Shown piece by piece: positions 47,049 to 48,230 of a stretch of DNA of 48,230 nt. Positions within the stretch are counted from its first letter, which is position 1, and each line of letters begins with the position of its first letter. Source of the DNA: a virus. The translations under genes were made by a program, and so were the position numbers. The stretch is from the IMG/VR virus record IMGVR_UViG_3300021962_000178, positions 1 through 48,230 of that record. One strand, 5' to 3'. The notes under the pieces are model-generated. The model made no database searches and was not told the DNA's origin. It worked only from the letters and a program-made list of their open reading frames with translations.

Positions 47049-47312
47049 ATGAAGAACCACACTAAGATCTACATGGACTATTTCGGATACGTCATGGATG
47101 ACTTCATACCATGTGAGGTGTGTGGGAATAGGGCCGTAGATGTGCACCACATTAAGGCCAGGGGCATGGGTGGTAGTAAGGCTATGGACACTATAGACAA
47201 TCTTATGGCAGTCTGTAGGGAGTGCCACGTTGCTTATGGAGACAAGAAGGATAGCCTAGAGATGCTAGTCCAATTACACAGTCGTCACATAGGCCTGTTG
47301 GATCATAAATAA
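47049..47312 (+). CDS. HNH endonuclease-like protein
   Basis: The 87-residue protein has CEVCGNRAVDVHHIKARGMG and NLMAVCRECHVAYGDK. The CxxC pair, the HH of the HNH motif, the Asn and the CxxCH complete a small zinc-binding HNH domain. Phage HNH proteins nick or cut DNA and are often involved in packaging or mobility. This one is away from the terminase and free-standing. No added DNA-binding domain is visible. The first 20 residues are acidic and aromatic (YMDYFGYVMDDFI). Confidence 0.85.
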   Translation: MKNHTKIYMDYFGYVMDDFIPCEVCGNRAVDVHHIKARGMGGSKAMDTIDNLMAVCRECHVAYGDKKDSLEMLVQLHSRHIGLLDHK

Positions 47313-47314
47313 TA

Positions 47315-47346
47315 TTTGCCACATTGAAAGTTTGGCACTAAATTTG
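47315..47346 (+). promoter_or_regulatory. Complete Bacteroidota promoter (TTTG-N20-TAAATTTG)
   Basis: TTTG at 47315-47318 is followed after 20 bases by TAAATTTG at 47339-47346. This matches the -33/-7 arrangement used by the primary sigma factor of the Bacteroidota. The ATG of the next gene follows 21 bases later. Confidence 0.75.
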
Positions 47347-47367
47347 TGTATATAAAACCAAAAAGCC

Positions 47368-47817
47368 ATGGCAAAAATCAGCAAAAGCTACCAAGAGTTG
47401 CTACAACTCGTAAACGCAATTAACATTCTTAGCGGAAATAAAGAGCATGCGTCTTCTAACATGAAGGGCATTAAAAAGCTCCAAAAGATCGGAGAGAAGC
47501 TTAAGGGGCATCTTGACGCATACAATGAGAAGCTTGAAGACATTAGACTAGACAATGCCCACACAGAGGCAAATGGATGCCTTATTATTGACGAGAAGGG
47601 CGGATATAAGTTCTCTAAAGAAGGACTGAAGAAGATGAACAAGGACCTCAGGGCACTTCTTGATGAAACCTTTGAATTCTACCAGTTCACATTCTCAAAC
47701 GAAGGCATCGAGGCTTACGGATTCCTTGAAGGATGGGTAGAGGGACTTACATTCCCAGAAGTTAAGCAAGAAGATGACTTTGAGGAAATCGAAGAGATTC
47801 CTGTAGTTAGTTTATAA
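47368..47817 (+). CDS. Conserved phage protein (MAKISKSYQELLQL family)
   Basis: The 149-residue protein begins MAKISKSYQELLQLVNAINI, has HLDAYNEKLEDIRLDNAHTE, then DEKGGYKFSKEGLKKMNKDL, and ends with EAYGFLEGWVEGLTFPE. This set of blocks is a conserved protein of many Bacteroidota phages with no known function, predicted mostly helical. The gene stands alone between a promoter with both elements and a terminator, so it can be expressed early and independently. Confidence 0.8.
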   Translation: MAKISKSYQELLQLVNAINILSGNKEHASSNMKGIKKLQKIGEKLKGHLDAYNEKLEDIRLDNAHTEANGCLIIDEKGGYKFSKEGLKKMNKDLRALLDETFEFYQFTFSNEGIEAYGFLEGWVEGLTFPEVKQEDDFEEIEEIPVVSL

Positions 47818-47838
47818 TACTTTCATGTGTGTTGATTC

Positions 47839-47868
47839 GGGGAGGTCATTCTTGGCTTCCCCTTTTTT
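47839..47868 (+). terminator. Intrinsic terminator
   Basis: GGGGAGG (47839-47845) pairs with CTTCCCC (47856-47862), with one G-T pair, and is followed by TTTTTT. It ends the transcript of the conserved protein gene. The remaining 47869-47926 holds no gene. Confidence 0.85.
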
Positions 47869-47926
47869 ATGCAATTATTCACCACTAACTCGGATTTTAT
47901 CCGAATATGACGGCATTTTCAGACAT

Positions 47927-47957
47927 TTTGATTGTCCGCAATAGGGTGGTATCTTTG
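47927..47957 (+). promoter_or_regulatory. Complete Bacteroidota promoter (TTTG-N19-TATCTTTG)
   Basis: TTTG at 47927-47930 precedes TATCTTTG at 47950-47957 by 19 bases. The ATG of the spanin-like gene is 4 bases after the box, so the message has almost no leader. Confidence 0.75.
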
Positions 47958-47961
47958 TGAA

Positions 47962-48230
47962 ATGAAGAATTTAGTCTACGGAGTTACCGTGTTATTTCTG
48001 CTGATCCTTCTATATCGTGCTGAGTGCGGAAGGCCCGTCGTCGTCCCCAATGTTAATAAAGTCGTTATAGATGGGAAGAAGTATGAAGTCATCAAAAAGG
48101 TAACTGACACACAGTATGTAAAGTATACAGAGAAGGGGAAGAGCGATACGGTTGTACATGACACCACTATTTACGTAAAGATACCAACACTTGACTCATT
48201 ACAGCTAGATAGTTTGGCTAAACTTTACTA
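47962..48230 (+). CDS. Partial small membrane-anchored protein, spanin-like
   Basis: The visible 89 residues start MKNLVYGVTVLFLLILLYRA, one N-terminal membrane helix. A periplasmic part is rich in Val, Lys, Asp and Thr (VKYTEKGKSDTVVHDTTIYV, KIPTLDSLQLDSLAKLY). This layout, helix then 'DTTIYV.IP.LDS...' is typical of small anchored proteins of Bacteroidota phages near lysis genes, sometimes predicted as i-spanins. The gene runs off the right edge. If the lysis cassette follows, it lies outside the window. Confidence 0.6.
   Translation, partial: MKNLVYGVTVLFLLILLYRAECGRPVVVPNVNKVVIDGKKYEVIKKVTDTQYVKYTEKGKSDTVVHDTTIYVKIPTLDSLQLDSLAKLY

Noticed and set aside
47962-48230. Joining the right edge to the left edge keeps the spanin-like frame open to a stop at 74-76, as if the genome were circular
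   Set aside because: The left-edge DNA encodes, on the minus strand, a recognisable conserved protein (IKTDNYLLVVDDS ... AHLPLKGSPIL) that would be cut short by this join. A 25-codon open frame is easily due to chance, so I treat both edges as truncations.
1-48230. CRISPR array or insertion sequence
   Set aside because: I found no array of regularly spaced direct repeats with unique spacers, and no transposase motif or terminal inverted repeats with target duplication.

Overview
The window is a stretch of a tailed bacteriophage genome whose host is very probably a member of the Bacteroidota. The evidence is the promoter signature TAnnTTTG, which lies a few bases before many genes, A-rich leaders in place of Shine-Dalgarno sequences, and a large set of small proteins I recognise as typical of Bacteroidota phages. 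No tape measure, sheath or long-tail genes are seen. The virion genes run terminase, portal, scaffold-like protein, capsid, ring/adaptor proteins, a tubular or muzzle-like protein, internal virion proteins and a tail fibre, which fits a short-tailed (podovirus-like) particle distantly resembling crAss-like phages. Both window edges cut through genes, so this is a fragment and not a closed genome.

Positions 1-9805 are transcribed leftward and hold about 29 small, tightly packed, often overlapping genes. Recognisable functions are a calcineurin-type phosphoesterase, a deoxynucleoside monophosphate kinase, a DnaA-domain-IV-like DNA-binding protein, and an M20-type peptidase with a C-terminal zinc ribbon. 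A 470-residue protein has tandem C-terminal repeats. Several very small membrane proteins lie next to the next region.

Positions 9853-10286 contain no credible gene. On the minus strand they look like a structured RNA of about 430 nt, with a TAnnTTTG box just upstream, complementary 5' and 3' ends, many hairpins, and a CCA-terminated tRNA-like minihelix with a T-loop sequence. A Lys/Ala/Ser-rich protein gene (10451-10903) and a 780-bp AT-rich intergenic region follow. That region has inverted repeats and 21-bp tandem repeats, and it precedes a RepL-like winged-helix gene. It is the best candidate for the replication origin and the control switch between the leftward and rightward halves.

Positions 11684-48230 are transcribed rightward. 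A RepL-like protein and an HExxH metalloprotein come first. A run of small lysine-rich proteins follows, four of which end in KKK. The packaging genes, head genes (23.7 kb marks the end of the capsid gene with a strong terminator), neck/tail genes, three internal virion proteins (the largest 2,157 aa), a 2,245-aa modular tail fibre and a small tail-associated protein complete the late region. At the right edge are an HNH protein, a conserved unknown protein and the start of a spanin-like membrane protein; two of the three have promoters with both -33 and -7 elements. No polymerase, helicase, integrase, endolysin or CRISPR array is visible in the window.
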